DNA of 40,385 nucleotides, from NCBI RefSeq assembly GCF_003946885.1, contig NZ_RWKQ01000046.1, positions 1 to 40,385 on the forward strand, in the 5' to 3' direction. The position numbers and the translations under genes are program-made. Positions 7,984 to 17,930 of the stretch are shown here, piece after piece (position 1 is the stretch's first letter; the number at the start of each line of letters is the position of its first letter). The notes beneath the pieces are model-generated. The model had not been told where the DNA came from. It saw only the letters and a program-made list of their open reading frames with translations, and did not search any database. Source of the stretch: Specibacter cremeus (GTDB lineage: Bacteria; Actinomycetota; Actinomycetes; Actinomycetales; Micrococcaceae).

Positions 7984-8721
7984 ATGCTTTTCGATCCGAA
8001 TGTCTTCCTCCAACAACTCGTCAGCACCGACTACATGTTGGGTGCGGCACTCTCCGTTGCCGTCGCGGTCCTGTCGCTGGTCCTGGCCACCGTCATCGGG
8101 TTCTTCATGGCGATCGGCCGTACCGCCCGCCAGCCGTACTTGCAGGCGCCGGCCCACTTCTACGTGTGGTTCTTCCGCGCCATCCCGGCCCTGCTGGTCC
8201 TGCTGATCATGTGGAACGCCCTGCCCCAGCTCATCCCGGCATTGCGCGCCGACTGGTTCTCCCCCTTCCTGGCAGCCTCCGTGGGGCTCGGCCTGGTGGA
8301 GGCCGCGTTCATGTCCGAGATCATCCGCTCGGCCCTGTTGAGCGTTGACGACGGCCAGGCGCTTGCTGGCCGGGCGCTGGGCATGTCGCCCACCAAGGTC
8401 ATGGTCAAGGTGGTGCTTCCGCAGGCGATCCGCATCGCCCTGCCGCCCACCGGCAACGAACTGATCGGCCTGGTCAAGTACTCGTCGCTCGCCTCGGTCA
8501 TCTCCCTGCGCGAATTGCTCACGACCGCCCAGGTCGGCGTCAACATCACGTTCCGTTACGCCGAGTACTACGCCGCGGCGATCGTCTACTACCTGGTGAT
8601 CGTCTCCGTGTTGTCCTTCCTGCAAAGCCGCGTCGAGAAGAGGTTCGCCTGGACCTCGCGCACCAAGACCACCAAGAATCTCACGGCCGCCATGGAGGCC
8701 AACACCGTGGGGATCTCATGA
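7984..8721 (+). CDS. ABC transporter permease, HisM/GlnP family
   Basis: A 245-residue membrane protein with hydrophobic segments at about residues 18-42, 58-80, 92-112 and 190-215. The EAA-loop signature is AGRALGMSPTKVMVKVVLPQ followed by AIRIALPPTGNE, where the ATPase docks. Its length matches polar-amino-acid permeases. Its stop overlaps the ATPase start in an ATGA arrangement (8718-8721), so they are translationally coupled. Only one permease gene is present, so it probably works as a homodimer. Confidence 0.92.
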   Translation: MLFDPNVFLQQLVSTDYMLGAALSVAVAVLSLVLATVIGFFMAIGRTARQPYLQAPAHFYVWFFRAIPALLVLLIMWNALPQLIPALRADWFSPFLAASVGLGLVEAAFMSEIIRSALLSVDDGQALAGRALGMSPTKVMVKVVLPQAIRIALPPTGNELIGLVKYSSLASVISLRELLTTAQVGVNITFRYAEYYAAAIVYYLVIVSVLSFLQSRVEKRFAWTSRTKTTKNLTAAMEANTVGIS

Positions 8722-9566
8722 AAACCGCCGTCGAACCCGCCCAGGAGTCCACCGTGACCGACCCTTCCCCCAGGGAGCAGACCCTCCCCGCCCACGCGAT
8801 CCCGGCCCAGCCCGTTCTCCAGGTCCGTGACCTGCACAAGACCTACAACGGCAACGCCGTCCTGAAAGGCGTCGAGTTTGATATCGCCCGGGGACAGGTG
8901 AAGGCGGTGTTGGGACCGTCCGGATCCGGGAAATCGACCATGCTGCGGCTCATGGCCCTCCTGGAAACGGCCGATGCCGGCGAAATCCTGCTCAACGGGA
9001 CCCGCATCGGCGGCCGGACCCATCGGGGGCACAGCGTGCACCTGCCGGAGCGGCAACTGGCCATGCAACGCCAGGACATCGGCATGGTCTTCCAGCGCTT
9101 CAACCTGTTTCCACACCTGACCGCGGTCCGCAATGTGATGCTTGGGCTGACCAGCGTCAAGGGCATCTCGCACCATGATGCGCGGTCCCAGGCCATGGAC
9201 ATGCTGGCCAAGGTGGGCTTGGGAAACCGGGCCGACCACTTCCCGTCCGAACTCTCCGGCGGGCAGCAACAACGCGTCGCCATCGCCCGCGCACTGGTCC
9301 TGAACCCGTCCGTCATGCTTTTCGACGAGCCCACCTCCGCGCTGGATCCCGAGTTGGTCGGCGAGGTACTGGAGGTCATGGAGCGCCTGGCCGAAACCGG
9401 CATGACCATGATCGTGGTCACGCACGAGGTGCGCTTCGCCCGACGCGTGGCCAACGAAGTGACCCTGTTCGACGGCGGCGTGATCGTCGAACAGGCGGAG
9501 CCGGAACAATTCTTCACCAACCCCCAACATGAGCGCACCAGGAAATTCCTCAGCCACGTCCACTGA
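8718..9566 (+). CDS. ABC transporter ATP-binding protein, polar amino acid type
   Basis: A 282-residue cytoplasmic ATPase that powers the importer. Walker A is GPSGSGKST, the signature LSGGQQQR, Walker B VMLFDEPTSALD, and the switch His lies in IVVTHEVRFARRVA. The first about 30 residues (rich in Pro and Gln) precede the usual family start at VLQVRDLHKTYNGNAVLKGV. A GTG at 8754 could be an alternative start giving a tighter protein, but the ATG overlapping the permease stop is favoured. The insertion GRTHRGHSVHLPERQLA between Walker A and the Q-loop is the usual one for this subfamily. Confidence 0.92.
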   Translation: MKTAVEPAQESTVTDPSPREQTLPAHAIPAQPVLQVRDLHKTYNGNAVLKGVEFDIARGQVKAVLGPSGSGKSTMLRLMALLETADAGEILLNGTRIGGRTHRGHSVHLPERQLAMQRQDIGMVFQRFNLFPHLTAVRNVMLGLTSVKGISHHDARSQAMDMLAKVGLGNRADHFPSELSGGQQQRVAIARALVLNPSVMLFDEPTSALDPELVGEVLEVMERLAETGMTMIVVTHEVRFARRVANEVTLFDGGVIVEQAEPEQFFTNPQHERTRKFLSHVH

Positions 9567-9635
9567 GGCTGCCATCGCGGCAGGCCCGCCCGGGCAGCCT
9601 TCGCACTCCAACCCGCACACGAACAAGGACAGCAC

Positions 9636-11270
9636 ATGAGCATCAGCACACCCGGGGCCACCCATGCGGTTCCCCCGGCCGGGGCCGCCTTGACGGCCGC
9701 CGCGAAGGCGACCGCGCAGGCGTGGATCGATGAGAACATGGACCGGCTCTCGGCCTGGCACCGGCACATCTGGGAACTGGCCGAGCCGGCGTGGCGCGAG
9801 TACCAATCGGCCAAATGGTATGTCAACCTGCTCCGGTCCGAGGGCTTCACCGTCGAGGCCGGCAGCGCCGGGATGCCCACCGCGTTCAGCGCCGAATGGT
9901 CGCTGGGCGCCGGCGGGCCGGTGCTGCTGACGTACGCCGAGTACGACGCCGTCCCGGGCAACTGCCAGGCCGCCGGCACGGCCCCGGCTCCCCGCGACGG
10001 GCTCAGTTCCCACGCCCCGGGCCACACGGATCCGCATTCGGCGCTGGGCGTCTCCACGCTGGCCGGGCTGTTGGGCACCAAGCATGCCATGAGCGTCCAC
10101 GGCATCGCCGGTACGCTGAGGTACACGGGCGAGCCGGCCGAGAAGGTCCAGGGCTCCAAGGTCGTCCATGGACTGCGCGGCTACTACGACGGCGTGGACG
10201 CGATCGTCAGCTTCCACCCCTTCTACATGCTGCCGCTGTGCAACACGGCGCGGTGGGACACCCAGTGCGGCAGCTACTACTCCAAGGTGTACACGTTCAC
10301 CTGCGACGAACCGGAAACCTGGCAGCTGGGTGCCAACCCGAACTCCCCCATCCCGGCGTCCCATTCGGCAGCCCGCGCCCCGGGCGCCAACGTGGCGTTG
10401 ATGTCCATGTACACCGCGTCCCGGGTCATGCAGGACGCCATGCTGCCCAGCTTCGGCGGCTGGAGCCTCTCCGACGCCCTGTTCACCTACGGCCAGGCGA
10501 CGGCGGACAACCTGCCGGCCCGGGTGGCGCAGATCCAGTATTCCTGGCGCTGCCCCACGCTGGAGATGGCGGAGCATGTGCTGGCCGTGCTGGATCGCAA
10601 CGCCGAACACGCCGCCGCCGTCGCGCACTGCAAGGTCGAATCGACCTGGGTGGCCCGGAACCGGCCCGGCCGCACCAACCATGTGCTCGCCGCTGCGCTG
10701 TATGCGAATCTTGAATCCGTGGGGGCGCCGCGGTACGGGCCCCCGGCGATCGCGGCCGCACAGCACATCCAGCGGACGCTGGGCATGACGCCGATGGACC
10801 AACCATTCCTGGACGAATGCGAACGGTTGATCAGCCCGCAGGACGCCGAGGCCGCCCTGCGCGAGCACCTGGCCCCGTGGCAGAAGAACTGGACCAGCGA
10901 CGACTACGTCGAGATGACGCACTACGCCCCCACCGTGCGCTTCTACATCTCCCGCCCCGCCCTCAAGCACGCCCCCGGCCAGGGCGCCTACCCGGGCTGG
11001 GTCATGAATGCCCTCGGCGGCATCGCCGAAACCATCGACCCCACCATCGAGGTGGCTGGCAAGACCATCGCCGGCACGTTCGTGGACCTGCTGACCACCC
11101 CCGAGATCCTGGCAGCGGCGAAGGCCGAGTTCGACTGCCGCGTCGCCGCAGACCCCATGCCCGCCCTCCTGCCGGCCGACTTCACCCCGCCCACCGAATT
11201 CGCCTGGCCCGACTACGCCACCACGGCCGACGGCGACCGCGCCTGGTACCCGAAGGACGGGGTGGGCTGA
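9636..11270 (+). CDS. M20-family amidohydrolase-like protein (AbgB-related) with altered metal site
   Basis: A 544-residue relative of AbgB, the p-aminobenzoyl-glutamate hydrolase subunit (about 480 residues). AAGGAC precedes the ATG. The region equivalent to the usual CGHN reads PGHTDPHSALG, so the Cys ligand is replaced by Asp. The usual PAEE reads GEPAEKVQG, so the second Glu, normally a metal ligand, is Lys. The late PGHS-like motif reads PGQGAYPGW. The C-terminal GTFVDLLTTPEILAAAKAEF is typical of the family. It follows the ABC importer after 69 bases and is probably co-transcribed, which suggests it acts on the imported compound. It could be a hydrolase with a rearranged metal centre or a non-hydrolytic relative. 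Family sure, activity not. Confidence 0.8.
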   Translation: MSISTPGATHAVPPAGAALTAAAKATAQAWIDENMDRLSAWHRHIWELAEPAWREYQSAKWYVNLLRSEGFTVEAGSAGMPTAFSAEWSLGAGGPVLLTYAEYDAVPGNCQAAGTAPAPRDGLSSHAPGHTDPHSALGVSTLAGLLGTKHAMSVHGIAGTLRYTGEPAEKVQGSKVVHGLRGYYDGVDAIVSFHPFYMLPLCNTARWDTQCGSYYSKVYTFTCDEPETWQLGANPNSPIPASHSAARAPGANVALMSMYTASRVMQDAMLPSFGGWSLSDALFTYGQATADNLPARVAQIQYSWRCPTLEMAEHVLAVLDRNAEHAAAVAHCKVESTWVARNRPGRTNHVLAAALYANLESVGAPRYGPPAIAAAQHIQRTLGMTPMDQPFLDECERLISPQDAEAALREHLAPWQKNWTSDDYVEMTHYAPTVRFYISRPALKHAPGQGAYPGWVMNALGGIAETIDPTIEVAGKTIAGTFVDLLTTPEILAAAKAEFDCRVAADPMPALLPADFTPPTEFAWPDYATTADGDRAWYPKDGVG

Positions 11271-11302
11271 CCTTGTCCCCGGGCCACTTGCCCTGACGGT
11301 AG

Positions 11303-12716
<1,414 letters not shown>

Positions 12717-12727
<11 letters not shown>

Positions 12728-13940
12728 CGGCGGTCTCCATTTCAAGCGGCAGTCCGGTGCTCTCCGGCAGAATCCATGCGGCCCCGAGGCTGACCAGCCG
12801 TTCGCGTATTCGGGCGTCGACAGCCAAGTCGATGCAGGTGTGGGCCATGGCCTTGGCCGCATCGATGACGGCGCGGTCCGCGGCGGCCGTAATGCACGCG
12901 GCGGCGAATTCCATTTGGTGGTTGACCGCAGGCAAAGATCCAATGCCGATGTAGGGATGGATGGCCGGCAGCACCTGGGACACGTTGCCCATGTCCGTGG
13001 ACGCGCGGTTCATCCGCATGTCGGGACCCGTGCTGGTGAACTCGCGGCCCAGCGCCGTGGCGTTGGCGACGTAGAGGTCCAGCATCACCTCGTCTGTGGA
13101 AAATTCGGCGTAGGGCTTGCTTTCCGCCTCGATCTCAAGCTCGCAACCGGTGGACAGTGCCCCGGCCTCGAAGCAACGGCGCACCTTGTCCTCCAGCACC
13201 GCCAACTCGGCCAGCGAGCCGGCCCGGACGTACCAGCGGCCCTCCGTCACCTCGGGGATGGCGTTGGGGGCTTCTCCCCCGCCGGTCACCACGCCATGGA
13301 CCCGCACCCCGGATTCGAGCTGCTGGCGCAACAGCCCGATGGCCACCTGGGCGACAGTGAAGGCGTCCGCCGCGTTCACCCCACGCTCGGGGTAAGCCGC
13401 GGCGTGGCTCGCCTTGCCGCGGTAGCGGATCTTGCTGTGCGAGACGGCGTACGGCTCGGCCCGGGCAACATCCAGGGGACCGGGGTGGACCAGCATGGCC
13501 GCGTGCACGCCGTCGAACGCGCCGCCCTCCAGCAACTCAATCTTGCCGCCCCCGCCCTCCTCCGCCGGCGTGCCGAAGACGGTGAGCGTAATGCCCAGCG
13601 CGTCCACCACCGGGGCCAGCGCCGCCGCCGCGCCCACGGCGGACGCGGCAATGATGTTGTGCCCGCACGCGTGACCCAGGCCCGGCAGGGCGTCGTATTC
13701 GGCGCATATTCCCAGATGAAGGCTGCCACTGCCGATCGTGGCGGCAAACGCCGTCGGCAGTCCGCACAGGCCTTCCTGCACGCTGAAGCCCACGCCGGCA
13801 AGCTCGGCCGCCACCCAGGCGGAGGAGTTGACCTCCTCCCAGGCCACCTCCGGATGGGCGTGGATGCGGTGCGAGAGCGCCAAGAGCCGTCCCTCCAGGG
13901 CGTCTACCCGGGCGGCGACGATATCCTTCATCTTGTTCAC
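12717..13940 (-). CDS. M20 (M20D-type) amidohydrolase
   Basis: A 407-residue zinc-type amidohydrolase with an intact catalytic centre: GHACGHNIIA for Cys/His ligands and GTPAEEGGGG for the general-base and ligand Glu pair. SHSKIRYRGKASHAAAYPERG is the lid-domain signature. Relatives cleave N-acyl amino acids, aryl-amide conjugates and aminobenzoyl-glutamate. The GTG at 13940 is preferred because it overlaps the DUF1028 stop as GTGA and has GGGGGA before it; an ATG at 13931 is the alternative, three residues shorter. It ends inside the start of aspartate ammonia-lyase. The pairing suggests the released amine is aspartate. It acts in the cytoplasm; no signal peptide. Confidence 0.88.
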
Positions 13941-14611
13941 AGGTCCCCCGGGACTCCGTAGCTTGGCGCGGTGTCTGGGCGGACGGCCCGGGTGTAATAG
14001 TCCAGCTTTTGCGGCTCCCACAGCTGCCAGATCTCCGCAAGCTTGGCAATCGGATCTTCGTCGTCCCAGTCCACGCGCAGGTCCGTCACCGGCCACGTAG
14101 CCTGGTCGACGACGACGAGACCTGCCGAGTGCTGTGGGCCCTCCTCGCCGCCGGCGTCGCGGCCGGCGGCCAGACCGGCAAGCAGCCGATCCTCAAAAGC
14201 CCCGGCCGTCGAGGTGTAGGCCGCCATGATCGCATCCACCACGTCCGGGGACGAGAGCAGATTTCCCGCGGCCACGGCGCCGTCGCCCTCCACCGTCCGA
14301 TGCGTGCCCAGCGTCCCGGATCCGCTGAAGGCGGCGGTGCCGCCGCGGGCGTCGACCAGGCTCAGCTGGCGATAGTCGATGTTCGGCGTGCCAGCCACCA
14401 GCTTGGCCATCGCCTCGTCCGCCGGCGCACCGGACTCGAGCAGGTCCAGCAACTCCGCGCCCAACCCCGGATCGGTGATGTTCTGCGAGGAGGCGCCGCC
14501 CACGCCCTGGCGCAGGTGCACGCAGCGGGCGGCAACGGCGGGCGACGACGAGGTGACCACCATACCGAACGCGCCGGTCTCCGGATCGCGGGCCACAAGG
14601 GAAAACGTCAT
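13937..14611 (-). CDS. DUF1028-family protein
   Basis: A 224-residue protein with the DUF1028 opening MTFSLVARDPETGAFGMVVT and the conserved stretch CVHLRQGVGGASSQNITDPG. The family has an Ntn-hydrolase-like fold and is often found with amidase and amino-acid genes; its reaction is not established. AGGAG overlapping the upstream HpaB stop serves the ATG at 14611. Its stop overlaps the M20 gene by four bases. The C-terminal extension (VDWDDEDPIAKLAEIWQLWE) is the usual one in bacterial members. A role in hydrolysing an amide or lactam ahead of the M20 step is possible but unproven. Confidence 0.85.
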   Translation of the reverse strand: MTFSLVARDPETGAFGMVVTSSSPAVAARCVHLRQGVGGASSQNITDPGLGAELLDLLESGAPADEAMAKLVAGTPNIDYRQLSLVDARGGTAAFSGSGTLGTHRTVEGDGAVAAGNLLSSPDVVDAIMAAYTSTAGAFEDRLLAGLAAGRDAGGEEGPQHSAGLVVVDQATWPVTDLRVDWDDEDPIAKLAEIWQLWEPQKLDYYTRAVRPDTAPSYGVPGDL

Positions 14612-14619
14612 GGGAACTC

Positions 14620-16116
14620 CTATTTGTTGATGAGGGCGGCAGGGATGCCGGTGCTCGGGCGTTGCCCGCCGGTGACCTTGTCGGAGAGGTCCGCGGCCTG
14701 GCGGACCAGGTCCAGCGGGCCGTCGAAGTCGAAGTTGCGGTACACGGCGCCGAGCTGGGCGAAGGGCGGGGACTGGGCGAACAGCTGGAATGTCAGGCGG
14801 TGCCCGGCGTAGTCGGAGTTGAGCAGGTCGCGGGCGAAGGCCAGCAGCTTGCGCCGGTCATCGGCGACCCAGTTCTCGTTGACGTTGTAGTACTTCTCCA
14901 GCCAGGACTTCGTTTCCGGGTCCTCGAACGCGGCCGCGTCCGGGGTGATGCAGATCTGCCCGCCGCACAGCTCGCGGGCGGTGTGCATCATGGCCGGCAG
15001 CTGCGAGAGCGCGGTGACCCGGCCCGTGTACAGCAGCGACTGGTTCGGCATAAGCAGCCCGCCCGGGCTGGGCTCGGCCAGCGCGATCGAGGCGGTCAGG
15101 TGGGCGTTGATGGTTTCCCGGTAGACGGCCAGTTGGGCCAGTTTCTCCTGCACGGCCTGCTGCTTCTCCAGGCCGGTCTGCTTGACGTTCCACAGCGCCG
15201 CGCCGATCATCAGGTCGGCCAGGTGCTGGGTGCGCTGGACGAAAGGGAACGCCGAGTAGCGGTGCAGGGTGGAGCGGATGAACGCGGCGGCCCGGGTGTG
15301 CCGGTAGAACAGCACGTCCTGCCACGGGATCTCGACGTCGTCGAAGATCACCAGCGACTCCACCTCGTCCACGTGGTTGGAGAGCGGGTAGTCGCGTTCC
15401 GGGGCGCGGCCGGCGAACCCGGTGCGGGAGATGAACTTCAACCCCGGGCTGGAGAGGTCCGCGACGAATCCGACCGCGTAGTCGGAGAGTTCGCTGTTGC
15501 CCCAGTTGGCGATGGTCGGCTTCGTGAACGCCTGGTTGGCGTAGGCGGCCGCCGTCTCGTACTTGGCGCCGCGCACCACGATGCCGTTGTCGGTTTCGCG
15601 GACCACGTGCAGCAGCATGTCCGGGTCCTGGTCCTGCGGGGCCTTGGACCTATCGCCCTTGGGGTCGGTGTTCGCGGAGATGTGGAACGGGTCCATCTTG
15701 ACGGCTTGGTCCAGATGGCGGCGGATGTTCGCGGCGAAGCGCGGGTCCACCTCGTTGAGCACGTCCTGGCCGTCGAACAGGCTCCACATCTCACCGATCG
15801 TCTCATCACCGACCCGGGTGATGACACCGCCGGCCTCACGCTGGACCAGGTCCACGGCGCGGCGCTTGTCCCACCAGTCCTCCTGCGTGCGCGGCAGCCG
15901 GTTGCCGATCGAGTTCAGCTCCCCGGTCTCCGGATCCGTGTACGTCATGGCGGCCTGCGTCGACTCCTCGTGCGCCAGGTCGTAGATCCGGGCCCGGCGG
16001 TCCACGATCGGCTTGAACATCGGGTGCGTGGTCACATCCGTGACCGTTTCGCCGTTGACATAGACCTTGCGGCCGTCGCGGATGGACTCGCGGTACTCAT
16101 CGCCTGTGCGGATCAT
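14620..16116 (-). CDS. HpaB-family flavin-dependent oxygenase (4-hydroxyphenylacetate 3-hydroxylase-like)
   Basis: A 498-residue group D flavin monooxygenase, the oxygenase half of a two-component system. The family opening MIRTGDEYRESIRDGRKVYV is present, with the middle acyl-CoA-dehydrogenase-like beta domain (YPLSNHVDEVESLVIFDDVE) and helical C-terminal domain (YYNVNENWVADDRRKLLAF). It uses reduced flavin and O2 to hydroxylate an aromatic or heteroaromatic ring. Its ATG overlaps the stop of the flavin reductase gene, the obvious partner. Pyrrole-2-carboxylate and other heteroaromatic oxygenases also belong to this family, so hydroxyphenylacetate should not be assumed. The next genes are amide hydrolases and aspartase, not ring-cleavage genes, unlike classical hpa operons. 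Confidence 0.9.
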   Translation of the reverse strand: MIRTGDEYRESIRDGRKVYVNGETVTDVTTHPMFKPIVDRRARIYDLAHEESTQAAMTYTDPETGELNSIGNRLPRTQEDWWDKRRAVDLVQREAGGVITRVGDETIGEMWSLFDGQDVLNEVDPRFAANIRRHLDQAVKMDPFHISANTDPKGDRSKAPQDQDPDMLLHVVRETDNGIVVRGAKYETAAAYANQAFTKPTIANWGNSELSDYAVGFVADLSSPGLKFISRTGFAGRAPERDYPLSNHVDEVESLVIFDDVEIPWQDVLFYRHTRAAAFIRSTLHRYSAFPFVQRTQHLADLMIGAALWNVKQTGLEKQQAVQEKLAQLAVYRETINAHLTASIALAEPSPGGLLMPNQSLLYTGRVTALSQLPAMMHTARELCGGQICITPDAAAFEDPETKSWLEKYYNVNENWVADDRRKLLAFARDLLNSDYAGHRLTFQLFAQSPPFAQLGAVYRNFDFDGPLDLVRQAADLSDKVTGGQRPSTGIPAALINK

Positions 16117-16733
16117 TTGGCGTTCTCCTTGGTGTTGGTGCCGTCAGTGTTCTTGCGGTATGTGGGGCCCGAGCCAGGGTAGTCATCGAAGACTGACGGC
16201 GGGACGGGGAGGGGCTTGGCGTAGGTTTGGGCGCTGTAGATCAGGGGCTCCCCGCCGTGTGTTTCAACGCTGGTGACAAGGCCGATATGGATCTGGTGGG
16301 TGCCGGCCTCCACCACTTGGTGGATGCTGCAGTCGAAGCTGGCCACGGCGTCGCGGATGCGTGGCGATCCGGAGGGGGCCTGTTCCCATTCCCCACAGGA
16401 GAAGTCCCACGGGTCCTTGCCGGGCCAGGGTCGTCCGGCGAACGTGTCGGCGACGTGGTCGTGCTGGCTTCCCAAGACATTCACGGTGAAGACCCCGTTG
16501 GTGCGGATGGCCTCGTTGATGGGGCTGCGGCTGTTGATGCAGACGAGGACCAGGCGGGGGTCGGCGGAGACGGAGCACATGGCGCTCACCGTCTGGGCAA
16601 ACCGGCCTGTTTCACCATCCGTCGCCACCACTGTGACGCCGGTGGCCACCGCGCCCATTGCGGCAATGAACGGGTCGTACGGATGTGCGGCCGGCGGTGC
16701 GTCCGCAGAGGTCGTTTCGGCTGAAACAGTCAT
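16113..16733 (-). CDS. Flavin reductase (HpaC/RutF-like), partner of the HpaB-type oxygenase
   Basis: A 206-residue NAD(P)H:flavin reductase that supplies reduced flavin. The family pattern is clear: MGAVATGVTVVATDGETGRF at the N-terminus, SVSADPRLVLVCINSRSP for flavin binding, then VFTVNVLGSQHDHVADTFAG. ATG 16733 is chosen over 16772 because AAGGAG lies nine bases before it. It is the first gene of the five-gene operon, with its stop inside the HpaB start (ATGA). An inverted repeat with LysR-box character lies 62-76 bases upstream. Confidence 0.9.
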   Translation of the reverse strand: MTVSAETTSADAPPAAHPYDPFIAAMGAVATGVTVVATDGETGRFAQTVSAMCSVSADPRLVLVCINSRSPINEAIRTNGVFTVNVLGSQHDHVADTFAGRPWPGKDPWDFSCGEWEQAPSGSPRIRDAVASFDCSIHQVVEAGTHQIHIGLVTSVETHGGEPLIYSAQTYAKPLPVPPSVFDDYPGSGPTYRKNTDGTNTKENAK

Positions 16734-16794
16734 CGTGTGCTCCTTTTGTCCTGTTGCGGAGTTGGTCTGCAATCAGTATTGGGAGCGGCGTCGA

Positions 16795-16809
16795 TATGTG
16801 TCCAACATA
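16795..16809. promoter_or_regulatory. TATGT-N5-ACATA inverted repeat, candidate LysR box
   Basis: A perfect 5+5+5 inverted repeat of T-N13-A form lies 62-76 bases before the flavin reductase start. LysR regulators bind interrupted dyads of this kind at about -65. The LysR gene at 16906-17823 ends 97 bases upstream of the repeat and reads the same way. Inferred from position and symmetry. Confidence 0.4.
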
Positions 16810-16905
16810 ACTTTCAGACCATTGCCTTCGGTTTTTTAGAAACCATGGGGCGGGCGTGGATACGTTGGCGCATGGAAACCAAGGCTGGTTCTGAGCCGAT
16901 GCCTG

Positions 16906-17823
16906 CTATCCGCCGGTGCGCAGCGATATCCGGCACTGGTCGATGAAGGCGGTGGCCCGCCGGGTCAGCCGGACGCCACTGAGGTGCACGGCGCCCACAT
17001 TGAGCCCAGGCAGGGCACCGGTCAGGGGCCGGGTGACGAATCCCCGTCCCTCGTAACTCATGTTGATGTTGGTCCGCTGGCTCAGGATGGAGTAGCCCAG
17101 GCCCCGCGCGACCAGGGCGCGGACCATCTCAAAGCTGGTGGTGCGGTAACGGATGTTGGGGGTCAGGTTCTCGTCCGCAAAGAAGGACAGGAAATAGTCG
17201 CCTCCCGGGGGCAGGTCGAACAGGATTAGCGGCCGTGCTGCCAGCTCCGTGAGCGAAAGTCTCTCACGGTTGGCCAGCTCATCGTGCTCCGGCAGGATGA
17301 CGTATGGAGGCGTGGAGACCACCACGTTGACCGCCAGGTCCTTGGGCAATTGGCTCCTGCCGATGTCGTATTCGTACATGATGGCCAGGTCCAGCGAGCC
17401 GTCGCGCAGCCGCTCCTCCATCTGGGTGTGCGATCCCTCGATGAAGCTCAGGTCCACCGCCGGATGGTTTTCGGTGAAGTCCGCGATGATGCCCGGGAGC
17501 AGGATGGGCGCCAGCGTGCTGTAACAGCCCACCACCAGCTTTCCGGAGAGGGACTCACTGGATTCCCGGGCAGAGTTGCGCAGATCCTCGACGCCGGCCA
17601 CCAGCCTGCGGGCATCCGTCAGCACCTGCTGGCCCACATTGGTCAGCGAGAGTCCGCGGGGATGCCGGATGAAAATCTGCACGCCAAGCGCCTCTTCCAG
17701 GTCCGTCAATGCCGTCGACACGGCCGATTGGGAAAGGTAGACGCGTGCGGCGGCGGCCGTTACACTTCCGGTTTCTGCCGCCGCGATCAGGTACTCGAGT
17801 TGGCGCAAGCTGACGTTAGACAT
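16906..17823 (-). CDS. LysR-family transcriptional regulator
   Basis: A 305-residue regulator with the N-terminal winged helix (LRQLEYLIAAAETGSVTAAA, then SQSAVSTALTDLEEALG) and a periplasmic-binding-like effector domain from about residue 90 (LVVGCYSTLAPILLPGIIADF). Full length. It diverges from the M20/ABC operon at 17931 with 107 bases between, and lies upstream of the flavin reductase/HpaB operon in the same direction. It may control either or both. Linking the two operons would make sense if the imported compound is the substrate of the oxygenase/hydrolase operon. Confidence 0.92.
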   Translation of the reverse strand: MSNVSLRQLEYLIAAAETGSVTAAAARVYLSQSAVSTALTDLEEALGVQIFIRHPRGLSLTNVGQQVLTDARRLVAGVEDLRNSARESSESLSGKLVVGCYSTLAPILLPGIIADFTENHPAVDLSFIEGSHTQMEERLRDGSLDLAIMYEYDIGRSQLPKDLAVNVVVSTPPYVILPEHDELANRERLSLTELAARPLILFDLPPGGDYFLSFFADENLTPNIRYRTTSFEMVRALVARGLGYSILSQRTNINMSYEGRGFVTRPLTGALPGLNVGAVHLSGVRLTRRATAFIDQCRISLRTGG

Positions 17824-17930
17824 CGATTTAACCGAAACCCTTCTTCGAATACATCTGTTTTACACGGTGTGTGATCCGCTGCATAGTCGTTCTCAGCACC
17901 GACGTAGGCGCCAGACCCAAGGAGAAGACC

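Noticed and set aside
12728-12943. N-terminal extension of aspartate ammonia-lyase
   Set aside because: The extra 72 residues overlap the coding end of the M20 gene and lack similarity. The family begins at the ATG at 12727.
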